A stretch of DNA of 64,000 bases from an uncultured Pelagibacteraceae bacterium (lineage in GTDB: Bacteria; Pseudomonadota; Alphaproteobacteria; Pelagibacterales; Pelagibacteraceae): NCBI GenBank assembly GCA_902524535.1, contig CABZDR010000002.1, positions 1-64,000 of the forward strand, written 5' to 3'. How positions within the stretch are numbered: position 1 is the stretch's first letter; each line of letters starts with the position of its first letter. The translations under genes were made by a program, and so were the position numbers. This document shows, one piece after another, positions 23,028 to 34,515 of this stretch. A model generated the notes under the pieces. It had not been told where the DNA came from. It made no database searches and saw only the letters and a list, made by a program, of their open reading frames with translations.

Positions 23028-24056
23028 TTAGATCGTTTCCTCCAATTTTTTCGACATTTCTGCTATATTATCTGGCGGCCAATTTGGTATTTCCATACCT
23101 AAATAAAGAGACATACCTGTCAATACCTCTTTAATTTCGTTTAATGATTTTCTTCCAAAATTTGGTGTTCTCAACATTTCCCCCTCAGATTTTTGAACTA
23201 AGTCACCAATGTAAATTATGTTATCATTTTTTAAACAATTCATAGATCTAACGGAAAGCTCTAATTCATCAACTTTTCTTAATAAATTTTTATTAAATTC
23301 TGGTTCAGAGGAAACTTCTTTTACAGGTGCCTCCACTGGTTCATCAAAATTTATGAACATCTTTAATTGATCTTGAAAAATTCGAGCAGAATAAGCAACA
23401 GCGTCCTCTGCTGAAATAGAACCATTCGTTTCAACGTGCATTGTTAATTTATCATAGTCTAATGCTTTACCTTCTCTTGCTGTACTTACAGAATAAGAAA
23501 CTTTTTTAACTGGACTATATAAAGAGTCTATCGCAATAAGACCTAACGGAGGTTCCTCCGGCTTATTTAATTCAGCCGGCACATACCCTTTCCCTGTATT
23601 TAAATTCATTTCCATGTGAAAATTCGTATTTTCATCGAGATTACAAATTACTAAATCAGGATTGAGAATTTCAACATCGGTCACTGGTGTAATATCTGAT
23701 GCCTTAATTTCACCAGGTCCCTTTGCATCCAAAACTAATTTTTTTGTACCCTCAGAAGCGCATTTTAAAGCAAGTGATTTAACATTTAATACAATATCTG
23801 TTACATCTTCTCTTACACCTTTAATTGATGTAAATTCATGAAGAACACCATCTATTTGGATTGAAGTAACTGCTGCTCCTCTTATTGAAGATAGAAGTAT
23901 TCTTCTTAAAGAATTACCTAAAGTAAGACCAAAACCTTTTTCTAAAGGCTCAGCGACTATAGTAGCTTGAGAAAAATCATCACTAATTTTCACGTCTAAT
24001 TTGCTTGGTTTAATTAATGATTTCCAATTTTTTATATTTACATTTTCAGTTTCCAT
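23028..24056 (-). CDS. rpoA: RNA polymerase alpha subunit
   Basis: [42 protein letters not shown]. Confidence 0.98.
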   Translation of the reverse strand: METENVNIKNWKSLIKPSKLDVKISDDFSQATIVAEPLEKGFGLTLGNSLRRILLSSIRGAAVTSIQIDGVLHEFTSIKGVREDVTDIVLNVKSLALKCASEGTKKLVLDAKGPGEIKASDITPVTDVEILNPDLVICNLDENTNFHMEMNLNTGKGYVPAELNKPEEPPLGLIAIDSLYSPVKKVSYSVSTAREGKALDYDKLTMHVETNGSISAEDAVAYSARIFQDQLKMFINFDEPVEAPVKEVSSEPEFNKNLLRKVDELELSVRSMNCLKNDNIIYIGDLVQKSEGEMLRTPNFGRKSLNEIKEVLTGMSLYLGMEIPNWPPDNIAEMSKKLEETI

Positions 24057-24508
24057 TAAACTCTCCTTTTTTTTGGTGGTCGCGTTCCATTATGGGGCAT
24101 TGGTGTTGTATCTTTGATAGATAAAATTTTAAATCCTCTTGCTTGTAATGCTCTTAATGCAGTTTCTCTACCTGAACCAGGTCCTTTAACTTCAACAGAT
24201 AAAGTTTTCATACCTAATTCTAAAGCTTTTGAAGCAGCAGAGTCAGCAGCAACCTGAGCAGCATAAGGAGTAGACTTTCTTGAGCCTTTAAAACCTTTTT
24301 GGCCAGCAGAGGACCAGGAAATTATGTTTCCATTAGTATCAGCAATTGAAACAATAGTATTATTAAATGTTGATTGAACGTACGCAACTCCGTTTAAAAT
24401 ATTTTTTTTAACTTTTTTTTTTTTTGAGTAAGTGCTTTTATTAACTTTTTTAGAAGTTTTTTCTAATTTTTGCTCTTTGCTATCAGCTTTTTTTTCAGTT
24501 TTCGCCAT
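24056..24508 (-). CDS. rpsK: 30S ribosomal protein S11
   Basis: [46 protein letters not shown]; Lys-rich N-terminal extension. Confidence 0.98.
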   Translation of the reverse strand: MAKTEKKADSKEQKLEKTSKKVNKSTYSKKKKVKKNILNGVAYVQSTFNNTIVSIADTNGNIISWSSAGQKGFKGSRKSTPYAAQVAADSAASKALELGMKTLSVEVKGPGSGRETALRALQARGFKILSIKDTTPMPHNGTRPPKKRRV

Positions 24509-24510
24509 AA

Positions 24511-24894
24511 TTATTTTTTAAGTGGAGTTAATTTTTTTCCTGCAATAGCAATTGCTTTACCTTTTCTTGTTCTAGCATTACATCTAGTTCTTTGACCTCT
24601 AACAGGTAACTTTTTTCTATGCCTTGAACCTCTATAACAAGCCAAGTCTATTAATCTTTTGATACTTAAAGAATAATCTCTTCTCAAATCACCTTCAACT
24701 TTAAAGTGCTGATCTATATACTCTCTTATTTTTAATATCTCATCATCTGTTAACTGATTGATCCTTTTATCTTTAGGGATATCTAATGATGAACAAATTT
24801 GTTTAGAAAATTTATCTCCGATACCGTAAATATATGTAAGTCCGATTTGAACAAGTTTATTTTGTGGAATGTTAATACCTGCAATACGAGCCAT
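24511..24894 (-). CDS. rpsM: 30S ribosomal protein S13
   Basis: [26 protein letters not shown]...[14 protein letters not shown]. Confidence 0.98.
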   Translation of the reverse strand: MARIAGINIPQNKLVQIGLTYIYGIGDKFSKQICSSLDIPKDKRINQLTDDEILKIREYIDQHFKVEGDLRRDYSLSIKRLIDLACYRGSRHRKKLPVRGQRTRCNARTRKGKAIAIAGKKLTPLKK

Positions 24895-24950
24895 AAATAA
24901 GTGATAAAAATTTAGACTTTTATATAAGAAGTTATTTTAATGTCAACGGA

Positions 24951-25514
24951 TTAAACGTTGATAATTTGATCAATTTTTGCTGTTATTACACCAATTTCAG
25001 AACTTCCATCGATTTCATAGAAATTTTCATTTTTTGAGTAAAAGTCTAAAACTGGCTTGGTCGTTTCCATATATGTATCATGTCTTTTGAGTATTGTTTC
25101 TAAGTCGTCATCTGACCTTTTTTCTATATTTTTTCTTTTCTGAATTCTTTTAATAATTGTTTCTTTATTTACATTTAGAAAAAAAATATATTCTATTATT
25201 TGATTTGTATCTTTTAATAATAAATCTAAATTTTTTGCCTGACTTAATGATCTAGGATATCCATCAAATATCAACCTATTTTTTTTTTTTGGATCAAATA
25301 TAGAATTTTTAATAAGATCATTTACTATTTCATCATTCACAAATTTTCCGTCATTCATAACTTGAATTATCTTCTTACCAATGTCCGAGTCTTTTTTAAT
25401 TTCGTCACGCAACATATCACCAGTAGAAATTTGAAAGCCGTTCAATTTTTTAACAAGATATTTAGCTTGAGTACCTTTTCCTGCTCCTGGAGGTCCAAAT
25501 AAAATTAAATTCAC
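24951..25514 (-). CDS. adk: Adenylate kinase
   Basis: MNLILFGPPGAGKGTQAKYLVKK; FDGYPRSLSQAKNL; short-type, no zinc lid. Confidence 0.96.
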   Translation of the reverse strand: MNLILFGPPGAGKGTQAKYLVKKLNGFQISTGDMLRDEIKKDSDIGKKIIQVMNDGKFVNDEIVNDLIKNSIFDPKKKNRLIFDGYPRSLSQAKNLDLLLKDTNQIIEYIFFLNVNKETIIKRIQKRKNIEKRSDDDLETILKRHDTYMETTKPVLDFYSKNENFYEIDGSSEIGVITAKIDQIINV

Positions 25515-25520
25515 TTTTCG

Positions 25521-26801
25521 TTATCTGCCAAATTTTGTTTTCTTAATTAATTGTTCATACTGTGAACTCATCAGCCTTGTTTGTATTTGAGTTACAGTAT
25601 CAATAGCAACAACAACTACAATCAATATTGATGTACCACCTAAATAAAAAGGAATGGGATAATTAGCAATTAAAAATTCTGGCATCAAACATACTAAAGT
25701 TAGATATAGAGCACCTATAGTGGTCAACTTAGTTAAGATATTCTCAATATATATTGCTGTACTTTCACCTGGACGTATACCTGGGATAAATCCACCATAT
25801 TTTCTTAAATTATCTGCTGTTTCTACAGGATTAAACGTTATTGAGGTGTAAAAAAAAGTGAAGAAGATAATTCCTGATGCATAAAGCAACATGTAAAGAG
25901 GCTGGCCTTGAGTAAAATAAGAACTAATGTTTAAAAATGTTTCACTATCAGAGATTTTAAAATTGGAAAAAGTTACAGGTAGTAATAATAATGCTGATGC
26001 AAAAATCGCTGGTATAACACCAGCTTGATTAATTTTAAGCGGTAAATGCGAAGACTCTCCACCATACATTTTATTTCCCATTTGTCGTTTTGGATAATTG
26101 ATAAGGATTTTTCTAAGCGCCCTCTCCATAAATACAATAAATAATATAGTTAATATTAGTAAAACAAAAATTGCTATTATCATTAGAGTAGAGACCGCAC
26201 CTGTTCTACCTAGCTCAAAAGTTGTAACTAAAGCTCTTGGAATTTCGGCAACAATACCTGCAAAAATTATTAATGAAATCCCATTCCCAATACCTCTTTG
26301 AGTAATCTGTTCGCCCAACCACATTAAAAAAATTGTTCCTGCTACAATAGTTGTAACTGTCGAAACTTTAAAAAAAAGACCAGGATTAATAACTAACTCT
26401 GCTGAAGATTCTAAACCAACAGCTAAACCATAACCTTGAACTGTTGCTAATAAAACAGTTCCATATCTAGTGATCTGAGTAATTTTTGCTCTACCAGTTT
26501 CTCCTTGTGATTTTAAATTTTTGAAATAATCAGATACGCCAGTTAATAGTTGAACTATAATAGATGAGGAAATATAAGGCATTATACCTAACGCAAAAAT
26601 TGCCATTCTACTTACAGCCCCTCCGGCAAATACATTAAACATGCCCAATAACCCCTTTTGATTACCATCCATTAATAATTTCAATTGTTCAGGATCAATT
26701 CCAGGCAATGGTATAAAGGTTCCAAATCTATAAACTGATAAAATTAAAATAGTAAATATTATTCTGTTTCTCAAATCAGCTGTTGATGAAGAGGAGCTCA
26801 T
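25521..26801 (-). CDS. secY: Preprotein translocase subunit SecY
   Basis: GIMPYISSSIIVQLLTG; GQRG-like TQRGIGNGISLIIFAGIV; 10 TM. Confidence 0.97.
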   Translation of the reverse strand: MSSSSSTADLRNRIIFTILILSVYRFGTFIPLPGIDPEQLKLLMDGNQKGLLGMFNVFAGGAVSRMAIFALGIMPYISSSIIVQLLTGVSDYFKNLKSQGETGRAKITQITRYGTVLLATVQGYGLAVGLESSAELVINPGLFFKVSTVTTIVAGTIFLMWLGEQITQRGIGNGISLIIFAGIVAEIPRALVTTFELGRTGAVSTLMIIAIFVLLILTILFIVFMERALRKILINYPKRQMGNKMYGGESSHLPLKINQAGVIPAIFASALLLLPVTFSNFKISDSETFLNISSYFTQGQPLYMLLYASGIIFFTFFYTSITFNPVETADNLRKYGGFIPGIRPGESTAIYIENILTKLTTIGALYLTLVCLMPEFLIANYPIPFYLGGTSILIVVVVAIDTVTQIQTRLMSSQYEQLIKKTKFGR

Positions 26802-26811
26802 TAAAGTTTAT

Positions 26812-27264
26812 TTACTTTTTTAATTGGATTGAACTACCAACTTTTTCTAATTTTTTCAAAGCAGACTTTGAAACTAAGTCGGCCTCAATATTAATTTTTT
26901 TCTTAATTTCTCCATTACCTAAAATTTTTAATTTTTTTGAGTTTTTATTTATTAATTTTAATTTTTTTAGTAATTTGGAATTTAACAAGTCTGATGATTT
27001 AAAGCTATTTTTATCAATAAAAGATTGAATTTGTTCCAAATTTAAGATTGCTATTTCTTTTTTGGAAATTGAGTTAAATCCTCTTTTGGGAAGCCTCCTA
27101 TAGAGTGGCATTTGACCGCCTTCAAAACTTTTTATTGCTACGCCTGATCTTGATTTTTGGCCTTTAACTCCTCTACCAGAAGTTTTTCCTTTTCCAGAAC
27201 CAATACCCCGCCCAACACGCATTTTGGTTTTAATCATTTTTAGCTTTGAATTCAGTGTTGTCAT
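26812..27264 (-). CDS. rplO: 50S ribosomal protein L15
   Basis: RVGRGIGSGKGKTSGRGVKGQKSRSGVAIKSFEGGQMPLYRRLPKRGF. Confidence 0.97.
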   Translation of the reverse strand: MTTLNSKLKMIKTKMRVGRGIGSGKGKTSGRGVKGQKSRSGVAIKSFEGGQMPLYRRLPKRGFNSISKKEIAILNLEQIQSFIDKNSFKSSDLLNSKLLKKLKLINKNSKKLKILGNGEIKKKINIEADLVSKSALKKLEKVGSSIQLKK

Positions 27265-27779
27265 TATCCTCTTTTTTCTATTACCTCAGATATTTTCTTA
27301 TTTCTTATTGATGAAATCTGTTTAGGTGAATTTTGTTTCATCAAAGCCTTCATCGTTGCTCTAATCACATTATGTGCATTAGAAGTTCCCATCGATTTTG
27401 CTACAATATCTTTTACTCCTAAAACTTCACAAACAGCACGCACTGGACCACCAGCAATTATACCTGTTCCTTTAGAAGCTGCTCTCAAAATAATTTTTCC
27501 TGAACCATCTTTAGCCTTTACATCGTGATGAATAGTTCTGCCCTCTCTAAGAGGAATATATATAAGTTTTCTTCTAGCCATTTCATTAGCTTTTTTAATA
27601 GCGTCGGGAACTTGTTTGGCTTTTGCATGAGCGATACCTATTCTTCCAGCTTGGTTTCCCACGACAACTAAAGCTGAAAAACCAAATCTTCTTCCACCTT
27701 TGACAACCTTAGTAATTCTATTTATATGAACTAGCTTTTCTAAGATATCATCATTTTTTTTATCGATATTTCTTTCCAT
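27264..27779 (-). CDS. rpsE: 30S ribosomal protein S5
   Basis: VKGGRRFGFSALVVVGNQAGRIGIAHAKAKQVPDAIKKA. Confidence 0.97.
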   Translation of the reverse strand: MERNIDKKNDDILEKLVHINRITKVVKGGRRFGFSALVVVGNQAGRIGIAHAKAKQVPDAIKKANEMARRKLIYIPLREGRTIHHDVKAKDGSGKIILRAASKGTGIIAGGPVRAVCEVLGVKDIVAKSMGTSNAHNVIRATMKALMKQNSPKQISSIRNKKISEVIEKRG

Positions 27780-27782
27780 ATT

Positions 27783-28139
27783 TTAAAATTCCATTCCATT
27801 CTTACGGAGTGTTTCTGCAAAAATTTTTACTCTTCCATGGTACTTATAGATACCCCTATCAAAAAATATCTTGGTTATTTTCTTTTCCTGAGCTTTTTTC
27901 GCTAATTTTTCAGCTACAATTCTTGATAACTCAGATTTATTAACTTTTTGAGATGATTTAATATCTTTCTCTATTGAAGAAGCTGACAGTAAAGTCATAT
28001 TTTTATTATCGTCAATAATTTGGGCAAAAATATTTTTTGATGATCTGGAGATACTTAGTCTAAATCGATTTTTTGAGGCAACTTTTTTCAATTTATTTCT
28101 CACTCTAAATTTTTTTCTAGTGCTTGTGTCTAATTTCAT
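27783..28139 (-). CDS. rplR: 50S ribosomal protein L18
   Basis: [18 protein letters not shown]...[27 protein letters not shown]. Confidence 0.96.
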   Translation of the reverse strand: MKLDTSTRKKFRVRNKLKKVASKNRFRLSISRSSKNIFAQIIDDNKNMTLLSASSIEKDIKSSQKVNKSELSRIVAEKLAKKAQEKKITKIFFDRGIYKYHGRVKIFAETLRKNGMEF

Positions 28140-28678
28140 TATTTTTTCTTTCCTTCTTTTTTAAGAATATACTGACCTTTCTCTCTAATACCTTTTCCTT
28201 TATAAGGCTCAATTTTTCTAAGTGTTTTAAGCTTAGAAGTAACTAAGCCTACAAGTTGTTTATCTGAACCAGAAATTTTTAATGTCGTTTGTTTTTCAAC
28301 AGTTATTTTAATACCCTCTGGTACATCAAAATTTATATCATGGCTATAACCTAATTGTAAATTTAATTGACTACCCTTTATAGACGCTCTATATCCAACA
28401 CCTACAAGCTCTAAAATTTTTTCGTAACCAGTGCTAGAACCTATGACTGCATTATTAATTAAACTTCGATTCATTCCCCATAATTTCTTGATATTTTGAT
28501 CAATCTTTTTAGGTACTATAGAAATTACTTTTCCATCCTTAATATCTAAATTAAAAATGTCTAAATCTATATTTAAAGATTTTTTTCCCATTGGTCCCTC
28601 AATGTTAAGAATACTACCAGACATCACAACTTTTACTTTATCTGGAATTGAAATATTTATTTTACCTATTTTTGACAT
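28139..28678 (-). CDS. rplF: 50S ribosomal protein L6
   Basis: [17 protein letters not shown]...[23 protein letters not shown]. Confidence 0.97.
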   Translation of the reverse strand: MSKIGKINISIPDKVKVVMSGSILNIEGPMGKKSLNIDLDIFNLDIKDGKVISIVPKKIDQNIKKLWGMNRSLINNAVIGSSTGYEKILELVGVGYRASIKGSQLNLQLGYSHDINFDVPEGIKITVEKQTTLKISGSDKQLVGLVTSKLKTLRKIEPYKGKGIREKGQYILKKEGKKK

Positions 28679-29073
28679 TAAAATACCTTACAAATAATTT
28701 CTCCACCAACACGCTGTTTTCTTGCATCAAGATCAGTCATCACACCTTTGGGTGTTGATATAATTGCTATACCTAAACCATTATTTATTTTTGGTAAACC
28801 GTCAGCACTTGAAAAAATTCTTCTGCCTGGCTTAGACACTCTTTCAAAAGTGTTAATCACTGGGTTACCTGAGTGATACTTAAGTTCTAAAGATAATAAG
28901 TTTTTATTGTCCTCAGAATTAATCTTAAAGTCTTTAACAAAACCCTCATTTTTTAAAATCTCAGCGATTTTGACTTTAAAATTAGATGAAGGTAAATCTA
29001 CTTTTTTATGATTTCTAGATTGTGCGTTCTTAATTCTTGCTATCATATCTCCTATTGGGTCACTTAAACTCAT
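28678..29073 (-). CDS. rpsH: 30S ribosomal protein S8
   Basis: MSLSDPIGDMIARIKNAQSRNHKKVDLPSSNFKVKIAEILKNEGF; internal start preferred. Confidence 0.96.
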   Translation of the reverse strand: MSLSDPIGDMIARIKNAQSRNHKKVDLPSSNFKVKIAEILKNEGFVKDFKINSEDNKNLLSLELKYHSGNPVINTFERVSKPGRRIFSSADGLPKINNGLGIAIISTPKGVMTDLDARKQRVGGEIICKVF

Positions 29074-29084
29074 AATAATCCTTT

Positions 29085-29390
29085 CTACCAACTCGATTTA
29101 ATTAAACCAGGAATTTTTCCCTGCAAGCCAAGCTGTCTTAGTGCAATTCTCGAAATTTTTAGTTTTCGGTAAACTCCATGTGGCCTTCCTGTTATTTGAC
29201 ATCTATTCATCACTCTATTTTTTGCTGAATTTCTTGGTAATTTTGACAATTTTTGTTGAGCTTTAAATCTCTCCTCTAAAGGTAATTTTTTGTTCATAAC
29301 AATTTTTTTTAACTTTGCTCTTTTTTCATAAAATTTGTTTGAAAGTTTTATTCTTCTATTGTTTTTATTAATTGAACTCATTTTAGCCAT
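29085..29390 (-). CDS. rpsN: 30S ribosomal protein S14
   Basis: NRCQITGRPHGVYRKLKISRIALRQLGLQGKIPGLIKSSW. Confidence 0.97.
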   Translation of the reverse strand: MAKMSSINKNNRRIKLSNKFYEKRAKLKKIVMNKKLPLEERFKAQQKLSKLPRNSAKNRVMNRCQITGRPHGVYRKLKISRIALRQLGLQGKIPGLIKSSW

Positions 29391-29391
29391 C

Positions 29392-29943
29392 TTAATTGTC
29401 TCCTTTTTTAATAAATGGAAAATTAAATTTCTCTAATAATGCAAAACTATGGTCAGAGTTTTTAGAGGAGATAACTATAGTAATGTCTAAACCTCTAACT
29501 TTATCAGCTCTATCAAAGCTTACTTCAGGAAAAATAATGTGCTCTTTAACTCCAAAAGTATAGTTACCAAATTTATCAAATCCTTTAGGTGACAAACCCC
29601 TAAAATCTTTTATTCTTGGTAAAGCTATATTTACCAATCGATCAATAAACTCATACATCTTATTTTTTCTTAAAGTAACCTTTAACCCTGCGTTTGTTCC
29701 TTTTCTAGTTTTAAAATTTGCAACAGATTTCTTAAATTTTGTAATAATTGGTTTTTGTCCAGTTATTTTTGCTAAATCTTCCTCACAAGATTTCAACAAT
29801 TTGCTGTCATTACCATCAAGACCTAAACCCATATTTAAAATAACTTTATCTATTTTAGGTCCCATATAATTATTTTTATAACCAAACTGTGCTTTAAGAG
29901 CTGGTTGAATTTCTTTAAAATAAATTTCTTTTAATCTAGGCAT
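29392..29943 (-). CDS. rplE: 50S ribosomal protein L5
   Basis: KIDKVILNMGLG...LPRIKDFRGLSPKGFDKFGNYTFGVKEHIIFPEV. Confidence 0.97.
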   Translation of the reverse strand: MPRLKEIYFKEIQPALKAQFGYKNNYMGPKIDKVILNMGLGLDGNDSKLLKSCEEDLAKITGQKPIITKFKKSVANFKTRKGTNAGLKVTLRKNKMYEFIDRLVNIALPRIKDFRGLSPKGFDKFGNYTFGVKEHIIFPEVSFDRADKVRGLDITIVISSKNSDHSFALLEKFNFPFIKKGDN

Positions 29944-29945
29944 TT

Positions 29946-30191
29946 TTATTTTTTAACCTCTTTTTTATTTTTATTCTTTTCGTTTATCAATTTTAAATTT
30001 GACAAATGAATAAAGCTTTCTTTTGAAAAAATACCACCTTTTTTTTCTTTAGTAGTTTTTACATGTTTTTTTACCATGTTAATTTCTTTAACTTTTGCTC
30101 TATTTTTTTTTCTATCTAGTTCAATTACTTCACCCTCTTTTTTTTTATCTTTACCTGATAAAATTAGAACTTTTAAACCTTTTTTGATCAT
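29946..30191 (-). CDS. rplX: 50S ribosomal protein L24 (short)
   Basis: [69 protein letters not shown]; located between L14 and L5. Confidence 0.93.
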   Translation of the reverse strand: MIKKGLKVLILSGKDKKKEGEVIELDRKKNRAKVKEINMVKKHVKTTKEKKGGIFSKESFIHLSNLKLINEKNKNKKEVKK

Positions 30192-30560
30192 TTATAAAAC
30201 CTCCGGTGCCAAAGAAATTATTTTCATTTGACCTCTAGATCTTAACTCTCTGGTCACTGGACCAAAAATTCTTGTGCCAACTGGCTCACCTTTATCATCC
30301 ACTAAAACAGCAGCATTATTGTCAAATTTTACTTTAGAACCATCCTCTCTATGTATTCCTTTCTTCACTCTCACTACTACAGCTTTGTGGACAGAACCTT
30401 TTTTTACCTTTCCTTTTGGAATAGCCTCTTTAACAGCAATGACTATTGTATCGCCTATACTTGCATATCTTCTTTTAGAGCCCCCTAAAACTTTGATACA
30501 TTCTATTTTTTTTGCACCAGTATTGTCTGCTACCTGTAATTCTGTTTGGACTTGAATCAT
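30192..30560 (-). CDS. rplN: 50S ribosomal protein L14
   Basis: [46 protein letters not shown]. Confidence 0.98.
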   Translation of the reverse strand: MIQVQTELQVADNTGAKKIECIKVLGGSKRRYASIGDTIVIAVKEAIPKGKVKKGSVHKAVVVRVKKGIHREDGSKVKFDNNAAVLVDDKGEPVGTRIFGPVTRELRSRGQMKIISLAPEVL

Positions 30561-30796
30561 TATTTTATATTCTCCATAACTTCAAATTTTTTATTTTTAG
30601 AATAAGTTTTACTCTCAATTATTGAAACTTTATCACCATTTTTAAATTTGTTATTTTCATCATGGGCATTATATTTTTTTCTTACCTTAACAACTTTTTT
30701 TAAAACTGGATGTGAATATTTTCTTTCAACCATCACTGTTATGGTTTTGTTTGGTTTATCACTTACTACTATTCCTGTTAAAACTTTTTTAGGCAT
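30560..30796 (-). CDS. rpsQ: 30S ribosomal protein S17
   Basis: [49 protein letters not shown]. Confidence 0.97.
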   Translation of the reverse strand: MPKKVLTGIVVSDKPNKTITVMVERKYSHPVLKKVVKVRKKYNAHDENNKFKNGDKVSIIESKTYSKNKKFEVMENIK

Positions 30797-30980
30797 TTAT
30801 TTTTCCTTTTAAAATAGTTTTTAATCTTGCGATTGTCTTTTTTGTTTGTCCAATTTGTGCTGGATTAGTAACTTGTGAACTAGTTTTTTGAAATCTAAGA
30901 TTAAATAAATCTTTCTTATGCTTATCAATACTCTTTAATAATTCTGATTTTGTTAATTTCTTTATTTCTTGTTTTTTCAT
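30789..30980 (-). CDS. rpmC: 50S ribosomal protein L29
   Basis: [57 protein letters not shown]. Confidence 0.95.
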   Translation of the reverse strand: MKKQEIKKLTKSELLKSIDKHKKDLFNLRFQKTSSQVTNPAQIGQTKKTIARLKTILKGKINA

Positions 30981-30981
30981 T

Positions 30982-31392
30982 TTAAGCAAACCTTTTTATT
31001 GTTTTTGTTTTAATTGGCAATTTTGCTGAGGCTTTATATAAAGCTTCTTTTGCTATTTGTTCGGAAACGCCATCAACTTCAAACAGGATTCTTCCAGGCT
31101 TCACTCTACAAGCATAAAATTCGGGACTTCCTTTACCTTTACCCATTCTAACCTCTATAGGTTTTTTTGACACGGGAATATTTGGAAATATTCTCGTCCA
31201 TACTCTTCCTTGTCTTTTCATATGTCTTGTTAATGCAACTCTGGCTGCTTCTATTTGTTTACCAGTCACTCTTTCTGGAGTTAGGGCTTTTAAAGCATAT
31301 GCTCCATAATTTATAAAATTAGCTCTAGAGGCATTACCATGTATCCTGCCTTTATGGGCTTTTCTCCATTTAGTTCTTACTGGTTGCAACAT
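30982..31392 (-). CDS. rplP: 50S ribosomal protein L16
   Basis: [37 protein letters not shown]. Confidence 0.97.
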   Translation of the reverse strand: MLQPVRTKWRKAHKGRIHGNASRANFINYGAYALKALTPERVTGKQIEAARVALTRHMKRQGRVWTRIFPNIPVSKKPIEVRMGKGKGSPEFYACRVKPGRILFEVDGVSEQIAKEALYKASAKLPIKTKTIKRFA

Positions 31393-32072
31393 TATACTTT
31401 TACCTCTTTTGGAGTGTTTTTGTTTGTCTCTTGACTAAATTCTTTAGCAAAAACCTCACCTTTATATATCCAAACTTTAATACCTATAATTCCATATGTT
31501 GTTAATGCTTCTGCTTCAGCGTAATCAATATCAGCTCTTAATGTGTGAGATGGTATACTCCCATCTCTTAACCATTCCGTTCTTGCGATTTCATTTCCAC
31601 CCAATCTTCCACTAATCGATACTTTAATTCCCTTAGCACCTAATCTTAGACAGGATTGCATTGATCTTTTCATTGCTCTTCTATATGAAATTCTTTTGAC
31701 TAATTGTTGCGCAATATTTTCCGCAACTAAATATGCATTAGTCTCAGGTTTTTTAACTTCTTTAATATTTAACGTGACCTCATTACTTGTAAATTTTGAT
31801 AAGTTATTCTTTATTTTGTCTATATCACTACCTTTTTTACCAATTACAAATCCCGGTCGTGAAGTATAAATTGTAACATAACATTTATTAGACGTTCTCT
31901 CTATCATAACTTTGGAAACTCCAGAATTAATTACGTTTTTTTTTATGTATTCTCTAATTTTAAAATCTTCTATTAAATAATTGCCAAAATCTTTTTTCTT
32001 GGCATACCAAACTGAGTCCCAACCTCTGTTTACACCCAACCTAAAACCTACTGGATTAACTTTTTGACCCAT
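31392..32072 (-). CDS. rpsC: 30S ribosomal protein S3
   Basis: [28 protein letters not shown] motif [11 protein letters not shown]-like [15 protein letters not shown]. Confidence 0.98.
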   Translation of the reverse strand: MGQKVNPVGFRLGVNRGWDSVWYAKKKDFGNYLIEDFKIREYIKKNVINSGVSKVMIERTSNKCYVTIYTSRPGFVIGKKGSDIDKIKNNLSKFTSNEVTLNIKEVKKPETNAYLVAENIAQQLVKRISYRRAMKRSMQSCLRLGAKGIKVSISGRLGGNEIARTEWLRDGSIPSHTLRADIDYAEAEALTTYGIIGIKVWIYKGEVFAKEFSQETNKNTPKEVKV

Positions 32073-32454
32073 GACTCTCCATTTTTTTTGCCTCCGATAA
32101 AATTATTGTAACACTCGAATAAGGTTTTAATATTGGTGCAGCTCTACCTTTTGCTCTAGGTCTAAATCTTTTCATTGTAATTTTTTTTCCACAATATGCC
32201 TCTTTAACTATTAATTTATCGATATCATATTGAAAGTTATTTTCTGCGTTGGCCACTGCAGAGTCGATAGTTTTTTTGATATCTTTTGTTATTCTTTTCT
32301 CAGAAAATTCTAAACTTCTTCTTGCAACTTCAACTTTTTTTCCAACAATATCTTTTAGGATTGGATTAAGTTTTCTTACACTAGATCTAATATTATTATT
32401 AATAGACCTCACAATTTTTTCTTTATTTTTATTAATTTTTTTCTTCTTACTCAT
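32056..32454 (-). CDS. rplV: 50S ribosomal protein L22
   Basis: [48 protein letters not shown]...[20 protein letters not shown]. Confidence 0.96.
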   Translation of the reverse strand: MSKKKKINKNKEKIVRSINNNIRSSVRKLNPILKDIVGKKVEVARRSLEFSEKRITKDIKKTIDSAVANAENNFQYDIDKLIVKEAYCGKKITMKRFRPRAKGRAAPILKPYSSVTIILSEAKKMESHGSKS

Positions 32455-32456
32455 AA

Positions 32457-32756
32457 TTATTTTTTATCACCCTCCTCTGCTGGTTTCGCTTTTTTATCAG
32501 CTGGTGTATGACCAAAAAAACTTCTAGTAGGTGAAAACTCACCTAATTTATGTCCAACCATATCCTCTGAGACAGTAATAGGAATAAATTTTTTACCATT
32601 ATAAATTAAGAAACTTACACCTACAAAATCTGGTATAATTGTAGATTTTCTAGACCATGTTTTAATAGGAATTTTTTTTGGATCTGTTTTGTACTTATCC
32701 ACTTTTTTCATAAGACTTTCTTCTACAAACGGACCTTTCCAAACTGCTCTTGCCAT
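32457..32756 (-). CDS. rpsS: 30S ribosomal protein S19
   Basis: [23 protein letters not shown]...[47 protein letters not shown]. Confidence 0.98.
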   Translation of the reverse strand: MARAVWKGPFVEESLMKKVDKYKTDPKKIPIKTWSRKSTIIPDFVGVSFLIYNGKKFIPITVSEDMVGHKLGEFSPTRSFFGHTPADKKAKPAEEGDKK

Positions 32757-33595
32757 TACTTGCTATCCTTCCTTTTATTTCTTCTTTGAACAATAAATTT
32801 ATCTGTTCTTTTATTATCTCGAGTTTTTAAACCTTTTGCAGATTGGCCTGTTGGTGAAACCGGATGTCTACCTCCAGCGGACTTACCTTCTCCACCACCG
32901 TGTGGGTGATCAACTGGATTTTTTACAACTCCTCTAGTATGAGGTTTTCTTCCTAACCATCTTGATCTTCCAGCTTTTCCAATTTTGATATTTTTTTGAT
33001 CTGGATTACTCAAAACTCCAATTGTGGCCAGAGATCTTGAATCAATTTTTCTTACTTCTCCAGAAGCTAATTTAATCAAACTATAATTCCCATCTAATCC
33101 ACTTATTGTTACTGAAGTACCAGCTGACCTCGCTATTTTTCCACCTGCTCCTGGTTGAATTTCAACATTGTGAATATCAATACCAACTGGAATATCCTGT
33201 AATGGCATACAGTTACCTATTTTAATTTCTTTTTTTGTACCATTTTCAATTTTATCACCAACTTTAATTTTTTGAGGTGCTAAATAATAGGCATGAGAAT
33301 TATCTTCAAATTTTACTAACATAATGTAACATGATCTATTTGGGTCGTATTCTATTCTCTCAACCGACGCAGGCATATCGAATTTCTTTCTGTAAAAATC
33401 TACGTGTCTGTACATTTTTTTATGACCTCCAGATCTATTTATAGAGGTAATATGACCATTGTTATTTCTACCTTTCATAGCATTTTTTTTAGAAACTAAA
33501 GATTTAAATGGCTTACCTTTCCAAAGACCGGCTCTATCAACTAAAATTGTTCCTCTAGTGGATTTTGTGTAAGGTTTGAAAGTCTTTAATGCCAT
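32756..33595 (-). CDS. rplB: 50S ribosomal protein L2
   Basis: [21 protein letters not shown]...[26 protein letters not shown]. Confidence 0.98.
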   Translation of the reverse strand: MALKTFKPYTKSTRGTILVDRAGLWKGKPFKSLVSKKNAMKGRNNNGHITSINRSGGHKKMYRHVDFYRKKFDMPASVERIEYDPNRSCYIMLVKFEDNSHAYYLAPQKIKVGDKIENGTKKEIKIGNCMPLQDIPVGIDIHNVEIQPGAGGKIARSAGTSVTISGLDGNYSLIKLASGEVRKIDSRSLATIGVLSNPDQKNIKIGKAGRSRWLGRKPHTRGVVKNPVDHPHGGGEGKSAGGRHPVSPTGQSAKGLKTRDNKRTDKFIVQRRNKRKDSK

Positions 33596-33596
33596 A

Positions 33597-33890
33597 TTAA
33601 ACTCCAGTTGTAAGATCTATACTTTGACCTTTTTTAAGTGTCACAATTGCTTTTTTAAATCCAGAAACTTTTACTTTTCTGCCTCTAGTTAATTTAATTC
33701 TGTTCTTTTTATTAATCATATTAATTTTTGTTACATTTACTTTAAATATTTTTTCTATATTAGTTTTTAAATTTTTTTTATTCGCATCAACTGGTACTCT
33801 AAAGACAATTTTATTTTGCTCTGAGAGATTAGTGGATTTTTCAGTCACTAATGGAGACAAAATTTTATCAAATAAATGTATTTTATTCAT
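33597..33890 (-). CDS. rplW: 50S ribosomal protein L23
   Basis: IHLFDKILSPLVTEKSTNLSEQNKIVFRVPVDANKKNLKTNIEKIFKVNVTKINMI. Confidence 0.95.
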   Translation of the reverse strand: MNKIHLFDKILSPLVTEKSTNLSEQNKIVFRVPVDANKKNLKTNIEKIFKVNVTKINMINKKNRIKLTRGRKVKVSGFKKAIVTLKKGQSIDLTTGV

Positions 33891-33891
33891 T

Positions 33892-34515
33892 TTAAGAATA
33901 CCTCTTTTCAAGTTCTTTTATTGAACTTTCTGTAAAAATAACTTTTTTAAATTTAACCAAATCATATGCACTGAAATGATTAATATCGGTAACTTTAATA
34001 TTAGGAATATTTCTTACTGATTTTTCAATTTTTTCTTTTGAGTTTTTATCCAAAATTATTAAAGAATGATTTATTTCAAATTTTTTAAAAATTAAAAACA
34101 TTTCTTTTGTTTTTTTTATTTCAGAATTAAAATCGCTAAATATTAATAAATTTTTATTTTTAACTTTTTCCGAAATTAAAGAAGCAATGCTTTGTTTTTT
34201 TTCACTTTTGTTAAGTTTTCTTGTTTTGTACGCCAACTCTCCTTTTGGTCCATGCGCTATACCACCACCAACAAAAATTGGGGCTTTTTTACTTGCGTGT
34301 CGAGCATTACCAGTTCCTTTTTGAGCATAGATTTTTGATGTTGGACCCGAAACTTCATTTTGTTGCTTGGTTTTAGCGTGACGTTTTTTATAATTAGCAT
34401 TAGTTTTGTATAGAACTGCACTAACTAATTTCTTATTTATCTTCGCAGATAAGATCTTATCTGTAATTTCAATAGATCCCTTTTTTCCATCTAATTTTAA
34501 TGTTTCAACTTTCAT
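33892..34515 (-). CDS. rplD: 50S ribosomal protein L4
   Basis: GPTSKIYAQKGTGNARHASKKAPIFVGGGIAHGPKGELAYKTRKLNKSEKK. Confidence 0.97.
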   Translation of the reverse strand: MKVETLKLDGKKGSIEITDKILSAKINKKLVSAVLYKTNANYKKRHAKTKQQNEVSGPTSKIYAQKGTGNARHASKKAPIFVGGGIAHGPKGELAYKTRKLNKSEKKQSIASLISEKVKNKNLLIFSDFNSEIKKTKEMFLIFKKFEINHSLIILDKNSKEKIEKSVRNIPNIKVTDINHFSAYDLVKFKKVIFTESSIKELEKRYS

